The position numbers and the translations under genes were made by a program. A model generated the notes under the pieces. It did not search any database. It had not been told where the DNA came from and was given only the letters and a program-made list of their open reading frames with translations. Of a stretch of 47,207 nt of DNA, positions 32,992 to 41,692 are shown piece after piece. Every line of letters starts with the position of its first letter. Positions within the stretch are counted from its first letter, which is position 1. Source of the DNA: JBIOJM01 sp044450785 (GTDB taxonomy: Bacteria > Planctomycetota > Planctomycetia > Isosphaerales > Isosphaeraceae); contig JBIOJM010000031.1 in the NCBI GenBank assembly GCA_044450785.1, positions 1 through 47,207 of the forward strand. Direction: 5' to 3'.

Positions 32992-34503
32992 TCATGTCAC
33001 TCCGGCGAGATCGGTCGTTCCGGACATGACCTGGGCTTCCGCGGGTGAATTCGGCAGGCTCTCCGTAGGAAATCGAACGGTGAAAATGCTCCCCGTTCGT
33101 GAGTCGCTCTCGACTTCGATCGAGCCGCCGAACGACCTCGCCAATCGCGCCGCCATCGACAGGCCGAGACCGAGCCCGGCCGAGCCTCGGCTTCGGGCCT
33201 GCGGGGATCGGTAGAATGCCTCGAAGACGTGCGGGATGTCGGCCTCGTTGATGCCGACACCGTGGTCTGCCACCGAGAGCCGCGCGGTCCCGGCCTCCTG
33301 CACCAGCCTCACGATGATCGGCGTGCCGGGCTCGCTGTACTTACTGGCGTTGTCGAGCAGATTGTTCACCAATTCGCCCAGCAGCACGGGCTGGACCCGA
33401 GCCCAGATCGGGCCACCGGTCCCGTTCAGGAGCCGGAGATCGGAGGCAGCACGGGGATCGTGCCAGGATTCGAGATGGCCGGGCAACCACGCGACCAGAT
33501 CGGTCGGTTCGAGTTGGGGTTGCGGCACCTCGGCGTCGGCTCGGGCAAGGAAGAGGAGGGACTCGACGATCTGCCGGAGGCGGCGCGTCTTGCGCTGAAC
33601 CAGGGACAAGACACGGCGGTATTCCTCGACCGATCGCTCTTGTCTGAGGGCCAGATCGACCTGGCCCTGCATCGCCGTCAGGGGCGTGCGAAGCTGGTGC
33701 GAGGCGTCCCCGGTGAATTGGTTCTGCCGCACGAAGGACTCACGGAGCCGGCCAAGGAGCCCGTTGAACGACCGGCCCAACTCCTCCAGCTCGTCGCCAC
33801 TCTCCGGGGTGGGCAGTCGTTCGTCGAGATCATGGCCGCCGATGGAATGGGCGGCTTCCGCCATCTGCGTCACGGGCCGCAAGGCTCGGCGAGAGAGCCT
33901 CCTGCCGAAGACCAGGGCGAGCGTGAAGAGACCGGACGAGAGGACGACGAGTACCAAGGCGAGGTTGCGGAGCGTTCCCCGGACCCCATCGAGCGAGATC
34001 CCGGCCCGGATGACGAGGGCCTCGTGCTTGCCGCGCCCTTCCTTGGGATCGATCTCGACACGGGATCGCATCTTCTCGTGAGGGTTGGGTTCGAGGCGAC
34101 GGTCCATGACCTGCCACGCCCCTCCCGACTGATCCACGATTTGGTGCGCCCGCCCGGTCGGAGCGGATGATGCGCTCGACTCACCGAGAAACGTCGCCGA
34201 TCCGGCGGGCGACGAACCATCCAACCGTCGCCCGGCTAGGTCGGTGATCAGCCAGGCGAACGACCCCTCGACGGTGCGTCTCCCGAACGTGAGCCTCCGT
34301 TCTTCGGGCTCCCACTCCACCCCGTCCGGGCCAACTTCGGCCGCTGCGACCAGCGTGTTGATGGCGGCTTCCAGGCGCTCGTCGTCCTGGCGGTGGAGGT
34401 ACTTCGAGGCCAGCACGTGGAGCGAGACCGAGAACCCGATGAGGACGATGGCCTGGGCCGCCAGGAAGAACAGCGTCAGCCGGGTGCTGAGTCTCATGCT
34501 CAT
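32992..34503 (-). CDS. Two-component sensor histidine kinase (HAMP-HisKA-HATPase)
   Basis: 503 residues. The membrane segment at about 9-31, a periplasmic sensor region of about 145 residues (35-178), a second membrane segment at about 179-200 and a HAMP linker (about 200-255) precede the HisKA box NQFTGDASHQLRTPL, with phospho-accepting H269. ATP-binding motifs follow: N-box ELVNNLLDNASKYS (377-390), G1 VADHGVGI, F-box EAFYR and G2 GLGLGLSMA. It autophosphorylates on histidine and should pass the phosphate to the response regulator encoded just upstream; its ATG overlaps that gene's TGA as ATGA. The layout resembles heavy-metal or envelope-stress kinases (CusS/QseC group), but the ligand cannot be inferred. 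Confidence 0.93.
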   Translation of the reverse strand: MSMRLSTRLTLFFLAAQAIVLIGFSVSLHVLASKYLHRQDDERLEAAINTLVAAAEVGPDGVEWEPEERRLTFGRRTVEGSFAWLITDLAGRRLDGSSPAGSATFLGESSASSAPTGRAHQIVDQSGGAWQVMDRRLEPNPHEKMRSRVEIDPKEGRGKHEALVIRAGISLDGVRGTLRNLALVLVVLSSGLFTLALVFGRRLSRRALRPVTQMAEAAHSIGGHDLDERLPTPESGDELEELGRSFNGLLGRLRESFVRQNQFTGDASHQLRTPLTAMQGQVDLALRQERSVEEYRRVLSLVQRKTRRLRQIVESLLFLARADAEVPQPQLEPTDLVAWLPGHLESWHDPRAASDLRLLNGTGGPIWARVQPVLLGELVNNLLDNASKYSEPGTPIIVRLVQEAGTARLSVADHGVGINEADIPHVFEAFYRSPQARSRGSAGLGLGLSMAARLARSFGGSIEVESDSRTGSIFTVRFPTESLPNSPAEAQVMSGTTDLAGVT

Positions 34504-35195
34504 CTCGAAGGCCCCGACTCGGGTTTGTCGCCGAAGAGGTAGCCCCGGCCCCGAAGGGTGTGGATCAGGCGGGGGCCGTGGGCCTCCAGCTTCCGCCGCA
34601 ACTCCATCACGTGAAACTCCAGGGTGTTGGAGAGCCCGTCGTACCGTTCGTCCCAGACATGCTCGTAGATCCGGGTGCGCGACAGCACCTCGTCGGTGTG
34701 CCGCAGGAAGAAGACGAGGAGGGCCTGCTCCTTGGCCGTCAGGTCAAGCCGCTGCCCCGCCCGTTCCGCCCGATGAGTCGCCAGGTTGATGCGGATGCCG
34801 GAATGGCAGAGCACCGTGGTCGTGGCCTCAGTTTGACGACGAGCGAGTGCCCGGACGCGGGCGAGCAATTCTTCGTAGTCGAACGGCTTGCAAAGGTAGT
34901 CGTCGGCCCCGCTGTCCAGCCCACGCACCTTGTCGGACACCGCATCCCGGGCCGTCAAGAACAGGACCGGCGTGCCGTGGCCCGCCTGGCGAAACCGCCT
35001 CAGCAGCGTCAGGCCGTCCGTCCCCGGCAGCCACCAGTCGAGCAGCACCACGTCCCAGGGTCCGTTCTTGAGGGCGTACCAGCCCTCCTCGCCGTCCGAG
35101 GCAGTCTCGACCGTGTAGCCCTCCTCACGGAGACCTCGCACGATGAAGTCGGCGATCTCTTCCTCGTCCTCGATGACCAGGATGCGAATGCCCAT
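34500..35195 (-). CDS. OmpR/PhoB-family response regulator
   Basis: 231 residues from ATG at 35195. Receiver domain: acidic pair in VIEDEEE (E9-D10), phospho-acceptor D53 in VVLLDWWLPG, T81 in FLTARD and K103 in DDYLCKPF. The C-terminal winged helix (about 125-225) includes LTAKEQALL and the recognition region TLEFHVMELRRKLE ... IHTLRGRGYLF. I chose this start because GAGGAGG (35206-35200) lies four bases upstream; an ATG at 35225 would add ten residues of non-receiver sequence. Co-translated with the histidine kinase. The PepSY-like protein gene directly upstream on the same strand may be a target or partner, as in several two-component loci; this is inference. Confidence 0.93.
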   Translation of the reverse strand: MGIRILVIEDEEEIADFIVRGLREEGYTVETASDGEEGWYALKNGPWDVVLLDWWLPGTDGLTLLRRFRQAGHGTPVLFLTARDAVSDKVRGLDSGADDYLCKPFDYEELLARVRALARRQTEATTTVLCHSGIRINLATHRAERAGQRLDLTAKEQALLVFFLRHTDEVLSRTRIYEHVWDERYDGLSNTLEFHVMELRRKLEAHGPRLIHTLRGRGYLFGDKPESGPSR

Positions 35196-35199
35196 GCCG

Positions 35200-35206
35200 C
35201 CTCCTC
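35200..35206 (-). promoter_or_regulatory. Shine-Dalgarno deciding the response regulator start
   Basis: GAGGAGG on the minus strand, four bases before ATG at 35195. It favours the start at MGIRILV over the longer reading. Confidence 0.6.
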
Positions 35207-35322
35207 GGCCGGATGAGTCCGTCATGGCCGGTCCGGAACACGACCGCGGTGGCCATGACCGTCTGGAAGCCGCCCCGGCCGGTCGGGGCGGGTTCCGCCG
35301 GAGGCCATTCCGATCCGATGGC

Positions 35323-35823
35323 TCAGTCCTTGTCCTCGCCGCCTCCGTCTTCCTTGAGGATCTTGCCCTCTGGCGAGACCTTCACCTCGAGCGACTTTTT
35401 GGCCTCCGTCACCACCACGACCTCGTAGTTCTTGGACTCCTTGGCCCCGTCGATCTCGGTGATCAGCTCGGCCTTCTTGATGGTCGCCTTCGGGTACTTG
35501 GCTTCGAGGGCGGAGGACACCGCCTCGGGCAAATCCCTGGCGGCGATCTCCGTCTCGATCTCCGTGATCTTGCCATCGGCCGTCAGGGCGACATCGACCT
35601 TCTGTCCCTTGTCCTTGAGGGCGATCTCGTAGGTCGTCTTGCCTTCCTCGGTCTCCTTGGTGGCCCCCGTCAGTTCGGCCTTGGGGAACTTGGCCTTGAC
35701 CGCATCGAGGACGGCCTTGGGCACGTCTTTCAGCTCTATCTTGACCTCGTCGGCAACGGCGACCGAGACGAAAGCGAGCAGACCCACCAGCACTCCCGCT
35801 CGGGCGAAGGGGATGGACCTCAT
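35323..35823 (-). CDS. Secreted tandem PepSY-like protein
   Basis: 166 residues from ATG at 35823, with AGGAG eight bases upstream. A signal peptide is clear (hydrophobic core GVLVGLLAFVSVAVA, likely cut after AVA at residue 24). The mature part holds two similar copies of a PepSY-like unit: DVPKAVLDAVKAKFPKAEL ... YEIALKD ... VALTADGKI, and DLPEAVSSALEAKYPKATI ... YEVVVV ... VKVSPEGKI. It ends in an acidic Lys/Asp-rich tail. PepSY-like units are small periplasmic or extracellular alpha-beta modules of uncertain role, sometimes inhibitory or sensory. It lies upstream of the two-component pair on the same strand with a gap of about 127 bases. Confidence 0.85.
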   Translation of the reverse strand: MRSIPFARAGVLVGLLAFVSVAVADEVKIELKDVPKAVLDAVKAKFPKAELTGATKETEEGKTTYEIALKDKGQKVDVALTADGKITEIETEIAARDLPEAVSSALEAKYPKATIKKAELITEIDGAKESKNYEVVVVTEAKKSLEVKVSPEGKILKEDGGGEDKD

Positions 35824-36280
35824 CGGTGACTCCTTTGGTTCTTGGGGATCGGTGCGGAGCGACGGCCCGGATTCGGGCCACCTCGTCCCGCGCACGGCAC
35901 ACAGGATACCCGAACGTCCATCAGGAGAGGATGAGCCGGAGATGAGATCTTCCTTATCTTCCTGACGCAACACCTGGTTGCTCGCGGCGTCCATGCGTTG
36001 CTCCGAAGCGCGGCCGGCACCGAATTGATCCAGGCGTAATTCGTGGGGCCTGCGACTCAAGCTTCGGGCCGGGCTGGCGAACAGCTTGGTGGCGAGAGGC
36101 CCTCGAACGACCAGGCAGTGGTCATGGCCGGGCCAATCTCCAAGTCTTGAGGGACTTTACCCACGATGGCCGGGGCGTTAGGATGACCTCGCTCGATCAT
36201 CGTGCATTCGTCTTGCGTGTCACGGTGGTTTGCAGCCGGCAAGTCGTTGTAACGATCTTTCAGCGCGGAGTTTTCCTGTC
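35824..36280. other. Divergent intergenic region
   Basis: 457 bases between the PepSY-like gene (minus) and the four-helix membrane protein (plus). It must contain both promoters. I saw no convincing gene, repeat or terminator; short open frames on both strands lack recognisable protein features. Confidence 0.55.
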
Positions 36281-37144
36281 ATGTCAACGGACGCGAAGTC
36301 AGCCGCTTCAGCTTCAACGCCGATGCCACCCTCGCACCGCGAGCAGGGGATACGAATCTTCATGTGGCCCAAGGTGATCTTCTTGTATCCGACGGCCATC
36401 GTGGCGCTCATTTGCTTTGCGGGTATGTGGATGATCCAAGACCGGACGCAAGACCCGACCAAGCCGCTCCACCAGGCCGTCGAAAAACGGCGATTGACGG
36501 CGGAACATCCCCCCTTGCCCGACACGCCCGCCACCTCCATGGACAAGGTCGATCGGTTCCGGACGCCGCAGAATCTGCTCGCCATGCTCTTTCTGGGCAT
36601 GTTCGCGTTCAACTTGTTGGTCATGGCCCTCGACTTCCCGCGGTTCTCGCTCGTCGCGGTGATCCTCGCGATCCTCTTCGGCCTGTTCTTCATCCTCTGG
36701 ATCGGCTCATATTTCCGGCTCGAAGAGTTTCTGTTAAGGCGGATCCACGGGATTTTCGCCAGCATTTACGCCGTTGCCAACAAGGGTTTCTACCTCATGG
36801 TTTTTGTGACCTTGATGTTGGTCTTCGCGGTCATTTACGTCACCCGCTGGCTGGACTACTGGGAAGTCTTGCCGAACGAGATCCTGCACCACCACGGGCC
36901 GCTCTCCGACCTCGAGCGATATCCGACCATGAACCTCAAGTTCGACAAGGAGATCCCCGACGTCCTCGAGTGGGTGCTGCTCGGTGCGGGCCGGCTGGTG
37001 CTCCATGTGCCTAACGTGTCCAAGGCCCTGGTGCTGGACAACGTCCTGTTCATCAGTGCCAAGGAACAAGCGCTCAAGAAGGTGATGAGCCGCCTCGAAG
37101 TTCGGGTCACGACCGATCAAGAGGCCGGTGAATCGGTGACCTGA
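36281..37144 (+). CDS. Four-helix membrane protein of unknown function
   Basis: 287 residues from ATG at 36281; the frame is open further upstream, but codons before this ATG look non-coding. Membrane segments: about 31-52 (VIFLYPTAIVALICFAGMWM), 97-117, 121-144 and 170-188. The C-terminal 90 residues are soluble, with a histidine cluster (ILHHHGPLSDLERYP) and a strand-rich part (VLEWVLLGAGRLVLHVPNV). The pattern suggests a cytoplasmic or periplasmic domain anchored by two helical hairpins. No named family is recognised. Its last 28 bases overlap the 3' end of the opposing acyltransferase gene. Confidence 0.75.
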   Translation: MSTDAKSAASASTPMPPSHREQGIRIFMWPKVIFLYPTAIVALICFAGMWMIQDRTQDPTKPLHQAVEKRRLTAEHPPLPDTPATSMDKVDRFRTPQNLLAMLFLGMFAFNLLVMALDFPRFSLVAVILAILFGLFFILWIGSYFRLEEFLLRRIHGIFASIYAVANKGFYLMVFVTLMLVFAVIYVTRWLDYWEVLPNEILHHHGPLSDLERYPTMNLKFDKEIPDVLEWVLLGAGRLVLHVPNVSKALVLDNVLFISAKEQALKKVMSRLEVRVTTDQEAGESVT

Positions 37145-37971
37145 ACCAGCCGATGAGGTATCAAGAGCGGCTCGACGTGGGAGGGCGGTCCTGGTGAATG
37201 ATCCCGCACCGGCGCGGACCGGTCCTGGCGCAGCTCGTCGAGGATCGGGCCGTTCAAGACCTGCTCGATGTCGCGAAGTCTACGGGCGATGTAGGCCCCG
37301 TCGAGCACGCGATGGTCGTAGATCAGCTTGACCACGACGCGGCCGGTGGCGGGGTCGATCGGACCGTATGTCAGCGTGGTCGTCAGCGGCGAGATGGGAT
37401 GGATCTGCTCGGCCCCGAGCGCGCCGTAGCTCGAGAGGCCGAAGGTCCCGAACCGCTTGCAGCGCTTGATGCCCGAGACGTTCAGAGCGCCCCACCACAA
37501 GAGCCGCCGGATCGGCAAGGGCGCCTGGCTGAACCGCAGTGCCATGCGGTAAAAGCCCACCTTTTCGAGCGTCTCGTTCTTGTACCAGGCCACGGCCTCC
37601 TGAAGCTGGCTGAGCGTCTGCTGCTCGGGCGCGCGGAAGATGCCGACGAAGACACCCTCCTCGCCATGATAGGTCCGTTCGATGGCCAGGGCGCAGTTCA
37701 TCCAGGGATGCTCGTACAGCCGGGGCCACGGAAATTCCAGCAGCGAACGCCGCAAGGGAGCGTGCTCGGCCCCGACCAAAGCGTAAGCTTTCATGAACAC
37801 GCAAGACCACGACGGACGCGCCCCATGCCTGACCCGCGGTTCGAGGAGGGCGTTGATGTCGAACGAGCGGCTGACCGGCGCCGAGGGAATCCGACGCGCG
37901 AAGTGAACCAGGTCGCCGATGAATCGACGTGGTCCCACCAGCGGAATCGATCGTCCTTTCGGTTCGTGCAT
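37117..37971 (-). CDS. Standalone 2-oxoacid dehydrogenase acyltransferase-like (E2 catalytic-domain) protein
   Basis: 284 residues from ATG at 37971, preceded by AAGGTG; ATG at 38004 is an alternative. The catalytic signature of the E2/chloramphenicol-acetyltransferase fold is read at YDHRVLDGAYIARRL (218-232), with the DHRxxDG histidine and aspartate. Also present are SRSFDIN near the N-terminus, VGIFRAPEQQTLSQLQEAV and the GTFGLSSYGALGAEQIHPISPL substrate/core block. Dehydrogenase E2 proteins carry lipoyl and E1/E3-binding domains before this domain; none is present here, so it is not part of a standard complex. An acyl transfer using CoA is the likely reaction; the substrate is unknown. 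Confidence 0.75.
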   Translation of the reverse strand: MHEPKGRSIPLVGPRRFIGDLVHFARRIPSAPVSRSFDINALLEPRVRHGARPSWSCVFMKAYALVGAEHAPLRRSLLEFPWPRLYEHPWMNCALAIERTYHGEEGVFVGIFRAPEQQTLSQLQEAVAWYKNETLEKVGFYRMALRFSQAPLPIRRLLWWGALNVSGIKRCKRFGTFGLSSYGALGAEQIHPISPLTTTLTYGPIDPATGRVVVKLIYDHRVLDGAYIARRLRDIEQVLNGPILDELRQDRSAPVRDHSPGPPSHVEPLLIPHRLVQVTDSPAS

Positions 37972-38285
37972 CCATGCACCTTGATTGGGACGAATCGGGA
38001 CCATAAGTCCCGGAGACGATCAGGGTTGGCTCGCGTGGCCCGGTGCCGTGGGCGCCGGCACGAGTTGAACCGGACCGGAGAGCCGAAGCCTACAAGAAAT
38101 CGTGCGAGTGGGGAAGGCGAAGCTGGCAAGAATGGGAGGGGAGGTGCCTGGGGCTCGCCACCTGCGCGGACCCGGCTGACCGGGCTGTCTCGCCCCCGAC
38201 GACGCATCAGACCAGGGATGGATTTCCCAGATCGGGTCGCGTATGCCATAATCGTCGGCGTTTCCCGTGCAGGAGGATTCCGAGT
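37972..38285. other. Divergent intergenic region upstream of comB
   Basis: 314 bases between the acyltransferase start (minus) and the ComB start (plus). No gene is convincing. The only clear signal is the AGGAGG ribosome-binding site at 38271-38276. Confidence 0.5.
38271..38276 (+). promoter_or_regulatory. Shine-Dalgarno pointing to a TTG start for comB
   Basis: AGGAGG lies nine bases before TTG at 38286 and 33 bases before the first ATG (38310), which favours the TTG start. Confidence 0.6.
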
Positions 38286-39110
38286 TTGACGACCAAGACG
38301 ACCACCTCCATGGTTCCGAACGAGCAGGCGAGGATCTTCGTCCACTTGCTGCCGAGCCTGATTCCACCGGGGAGTCTCCGCGGTGGCGTGGCGGTCGTGG
38401 TCGACGTGCTGCGCGCGACCACGGTCATGGTTTACGCGTTGGCGGCCGGCTGTAGGGCGGTCGTCCCCTGCGCCGAGATCGAGCAGGCCGAGGCGATCGC
38501 CGCCAGCCTGCCGCCGGGCTCGGCCCTGCTCGCCGGCGAGCGGCAGGGCCTGCCGATTTTGGGATTCGACCTGGGCAACTCACCGGGCGAGGTCACCCGG
38601 GAGGTTTGCCACGGCAAGACGCTCGTGATGACGACGACCAACGGAACTCGCGCCATCCTGGCCTGCCTGGAGGCCGATCGGGTTTACATCGCCAGCTTCG
38701 CGAACCTGCGGGCGACGTCGGATGAGATCTTGGTCCAGTTCCTCAAGAAAGAGCACTGCCATTCCGTTCATATTGTCTGCGCGGGAACCGAGGGGCACAT
38801 CAGCCTGGAGGACAGCATTCTGGCCGGTGCCTTGACGAGCAACGTCGCGGAAATCTCGGATTTCATCCCAGGGTCGCAGGTCGCGACCCTCTTCGGCAAT
38901 GACGAAGCACTGATGGTGGTTTGCCAGTGGCTCGAAGTCGAACGGTTTCTAGAGAAGCGTTCTCTCTCGTCTCTGCTGAGCCTGGGACGAGGGGGAAGAA
39001 ACGTGCGGGGGATTGGTTTGAGTGCTGATATCGAGGCCGCGAGTCTGCTCAACTTTTTCCCAGTGGTCGCCAAGCTGTACCGCGACCCGTTGCGGATCGC
39101 GGCCGTTTGA
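38286..39110 (+). CDS. comB: 2-phosphosulfolactate phosphatase family (ComB-like)
   Basis: 274 residues if started at the TTG (38286), 266 from ATG at 38310. Family blocks are clear: VVVDVLRATTVMVYALAAG near the N-terminus, GERQGLPILGFDLGNSP, CHGKTLVMTTTNGTRAI, and CAGTEGHISLEDSILAGAL with acidic metal-site residues. The founding reaction is Mg-dependent hydrolysis of 2-phosphosulfolactate to sulfolactate in coenzyme M synthesis. Many bacteria, including those without coenzyme M, carry the gene, so the true substrate here is uncertain. It stands 66 bases upstream of the glycyl-tRNA synthetase in the same direction and may be co-transcribed with it. Confidence 0.85.
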   Translation: MTTKTTTSMVPNEQARIFVHLLPSLIPPGSLRGGVAVVVDVLRATTVMVYALAAGCRAVVPCAEIEQAEAIAASLPPGSALLAGERQGLPILGFDLGNSPGEVTREVCHGKTLVMTTTNGTRAILACLEADRVYIASFANLRATSDEILVQFLKKEHCHSVHIVCAGTEGHISLEDSILAGALTSNVAEISDFIPGSQVATLFGNDEALMVVCQWLEVERFLEKRSLSSLLSLGRGGRNVRGIGLSADIEAASLLNFFPVVAKLYRDPLRIAAV

Positions 39111-39176
39111 TGCGGGGAAACCGACGAAACGCCGCGTGGAGCCTGCCGCGGTCATGCCCCTTATCGAGGTAACGAC

Positions 39177-40699
39177 ATGCTGGACGACATGGACAAGCTG
39201 GTCTCGTTGTGCAAGCGCCGGGGGTTCATCTTTCCGTCGAGCGAGATCTACGGCGGGATCAACGGGTTCTGGGACTACGGGCCGCTGGGGGTCGAGCTGA
39301 AGCGGAACATCAAGGAGGCCTGGTGGCGCGACAACGTCCAGATCCGCGAAGACATGGTCGGGCTGGACTGTTCGATCATCATGAACCCCCGGGTGTGGGA
39401 AGCCTCGGGGCACGTCGGCGGCTTTTCCGACCCGATGGTCGACTGCCGGGCGACCAAGGAGCGGTATCGGGCCGACCAGCTCTTCGTCTTTGCCTATGTT
39501 TTCCCGGCGGTCAACCACAAGGGGGAGCCGACCGAGGCCTGGCTGGCCGGGCTGGGCAGCTCGCCGGAGGAGGCCGCCCTCCACCCCGAGAAAAAGGCCG
39601 CCAAGCTGGCCAAGCGGTTCGGACAACCGGCGGCGCCTCCCTCGATCATCCCGTACATGGAGCTCGCCCCGAACGATCGCGACAAGGTCATCGGCCCATC
39701 GACCGACGACCGCGGCACGCTGACCGAGCCCCGCGCATTCAACTTGATGTTCAAGACGTTCGTCGGAGCACTTGAGAACGAGTCGAACGTCGCCTACCTT
39801 CGCCCAGAGACGGCGCAGGGGATCTTCGCCAATTTCAAAAATGTCGTCGATACGGGTCGGGTCAAGCTCCCGTTCGGCATCGCGCAGGTCGGCAAGAGCT
39901 TTCGCAACGAGATCAACCCTCGCAACTTCACCTTCCGGTCGCGCGAGTTCGAGCAAATGGAAATTGAATTCTTCTGCCGGCCTGAGGAGGCCCAGGAGTG
40001 GTATGCTTACTGGCGGAAGACGCGGTTTCAGTGGTACGTCGACTTGGGCTTGCGGTCCGAGCGACTGCGGCTGCGGGATCACGATCAAGAGGAGCTGGCG
40101 TTCTATTCGACGGCCACGGCCGACATCGAATATGCGTTCCCGTTCGGCTTGAGCGAGCTGGAGGGAATCGCCCATCGAGGAGACTACGATCTCGGCCAGC
40201 ACATCAAGTTCAGCGGCAAGGACCTGAGCTATTTTGACGAAGAGCGCAAGGAGCGGTTCGTGCCCCACGTCGTCGAGCCGTCGGCTGGCGCCGACCGCGC
40301 CACGCTGGCGTTTCTCTGCGAGGCTTATACGGAGGACCAGGTCGCGGGCGAGTCGCGCACGGTGCTGAAGTACATCCGCGGATCGCGCCGATCAAGGCGG
40401 CGGTTTTTCCACTGGTGAAGCGTGACGGCATGCCCGAGCGGGCCGAGGCGATCCACCGCGATCTCAAGCGTCGATTCAGTGTTTCTTACGATGAGAAAGG
40501 GGCGATCGGCCGGCGTTATCGGCGGCAAGACGAGGCGGGCACGCCTTTTTGCATCACCGTCGACAGCCAGAGCCTGACCGACGGCACGGTCACGATCCGC
40601 GATCGCGACAGTTGCCGCCAGTGGCGGGTCGCCGCCGCGGGCGTCGCCCAGGCGATCGGCGACCTGCTGGAAGGTCAGCCGGTCCCGGACGGCCCGTGA
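39177..40699 (+). CDS. glyS: Glycyl-tRNA synthetase (homodimeric class II), split by a one-base frameshift
   Basis: The first frame (39177-40418) encodes KLVSLCKRRGFIFPSSEIYGG, DYGPLGVELKRNI, LRPETAQGIFANF, QVGKSFRNEINPRNFTFRSREF and DLSYFDEE: the N-terminal and catalytic domains of the single-chain glycyl-tRNA synthetase. At 40371-40376 the reading VLKY should continue as HPRIAPIKAAVFPLVKRDGM, but one base appears missing, and this sequence continues in the next frame. There the anticodon-binding domain runs to 40699 (AEAIHRDLKRRF ... DEKGAIGRRYRRQDEAGTP ... ITVDSQSL ... DGTVTIRDRDSCRQW). Restoring one base gives about 507 residues, the normal length. The gene is essential, so a sequencing error or very recent mutation is likelier than an old pseudogene. 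The start is backed by GAGGT seven bases upstream. Confidence 0.9.
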
Positions 40700-40838
40700 C
40701 GGCACGGTGCGTCGAAGTGCGGAGTGGCGCGACCGCACTTTTGTGGGCCGGCGCCGCGAACGCCGGCGGCCGGTACGGCCGCCACTCGACCTTCCCAGCC
40801 GGCCAAGAGGAGGAAATGTCGGGTCCCGGACCCTTCCC

Positions 40839-41690
40839 ATGAAGCCCTGCATCAGCCAAGCGACGACCCTGATGAACCCTTTCGAGGCGGACCCGGTCCT
40901 GTTCTCCCGCAACGGCTGGACCGCCGTCGAGATCTGGTTGACCAAGCTTGAATCGTTCCTGGAAGGTCATTCTCCGGCGGAGGCCCGCGCGGTGCTCGAG
41001 TCCAGCGGCATCAAACCGGTCGCGGCGGCGTCGCAGGGAGGTTTGCTTCTGTCCCGAGGCGCTGAGCGAGAAACCCACTGGGGCCACTTTCGGCGCCGGC
41101 TCGCTCTGCTCGGTGAGCTGGAGGTGCCAACCTTGATCGTCACTCCCGACTTTGTGCACCAGGTCACGGGTGACGATTACCGACGCGCCGCCGCCGCGCT
41201 CGGCGAGGCCGCCGAGCTGGCCGCGACCTTCAGCGTGCGGATCGCCCTCGAGTTTCAAAGGTCGTCTCCGGTCTGTGCCTGCCTCGAGACGGCGATGGCC
41301 CTGATCGCGCAGGCGGGCGCCGGCGACGCCGGCGCCGGCGTCTGCCTCGACGTGTTCCATTACTACACCGGTCCGAGCAAGTTCGAGGACCTGGCTTACC
41401 TGTCGCCACGGAATTTGGCCTGGGTCCAGGTCTGCGACTTGAGCGGCACTCCGCGCGAGCTGGCCCGTGACGGCGACCGGATCTTGCCGGGCGAGGGCGA
41501 CTTCCAGCTCGGGCCGATCGTCGAGCACTTGGGGCGAATCGGTTACGACGGCTATGTTTCGCTCGAAGTGCTCAACCCTCATCTTTGGCAGGTCGACTCC
41601 GATCGCGTGGCCGACCTGGGTCGTCGGGCCCTGAGCCGGGTGCTGGGCCGGTGGGAGTCGGCCCCCTCGACCATTCAAGGAGGGCCCTAG
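40839..41690 (+). CDS. Sugar phosphate isomerase/epimerase (xylose isomerase-like TIM barrel)
   Basis: 283 residues of the AP-endonuclease 2/xylose isomerase-like fold (PF01261). The strand ends carry likely divalent-metal ligands: ALEFQ (E138), CLDVFHYYTG (D171, H174), and YVSLEVLN near the C-terminus, plus the PRNLAWVQVCD block. Such enzymes isomerise or epimerise sugars or inositols; the exact substrate cannot be read from sequence. The ATG overlaps the stop of an eight-codon frame that starts at 40816 just after AGGAGG, which may allow coupled translation. A membrane protein gene follows two bases after its stop. Confidence 0.8.
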   Translation: MKPCISQATTLMNPFEADPVLFSRNGWTAVEIWLTKLESFLEGHSPAEARAVLESSGIKPVAAASQGGLLLSRGAERETHWGHFRRRLALLGELEVPTLIVTPDFVHQVTGDDYRRAAAALGEAAELAATFSVRIALEFQRSSPVCACLETAMALIAQAGAGDAGAGVCLDVFHYYTGPSKFEDLAYLSPRNLAWVQVCDLSGTPRELARDGDRILPGEGDFQLGPIVEHLGRIGYDGYVSLEVLNPHLWQVDSDRVADLGRRALSRVLGRWESAPSTIQGGP

Positions 41691-41692
41691 GC

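Noticed and set aside
35824..36060. Upstream extension of the PepSY-like protein
   Set aside because: It would bury the signal peptide; the AGGAG before 35823 and the clean signal sequence support the shorter form.
38043..38285. Upstream extension of ComB
   Set aside because: The added codons are not family-like, and the ribosome-binding site at 38271 supports the TTG start.
40707..40838. Upstream extension of the sugar isomerase
   Set aside because: The codons read as Arg-rich intergenic sequence, while MKPCISQATT is the expected first barrel strand.
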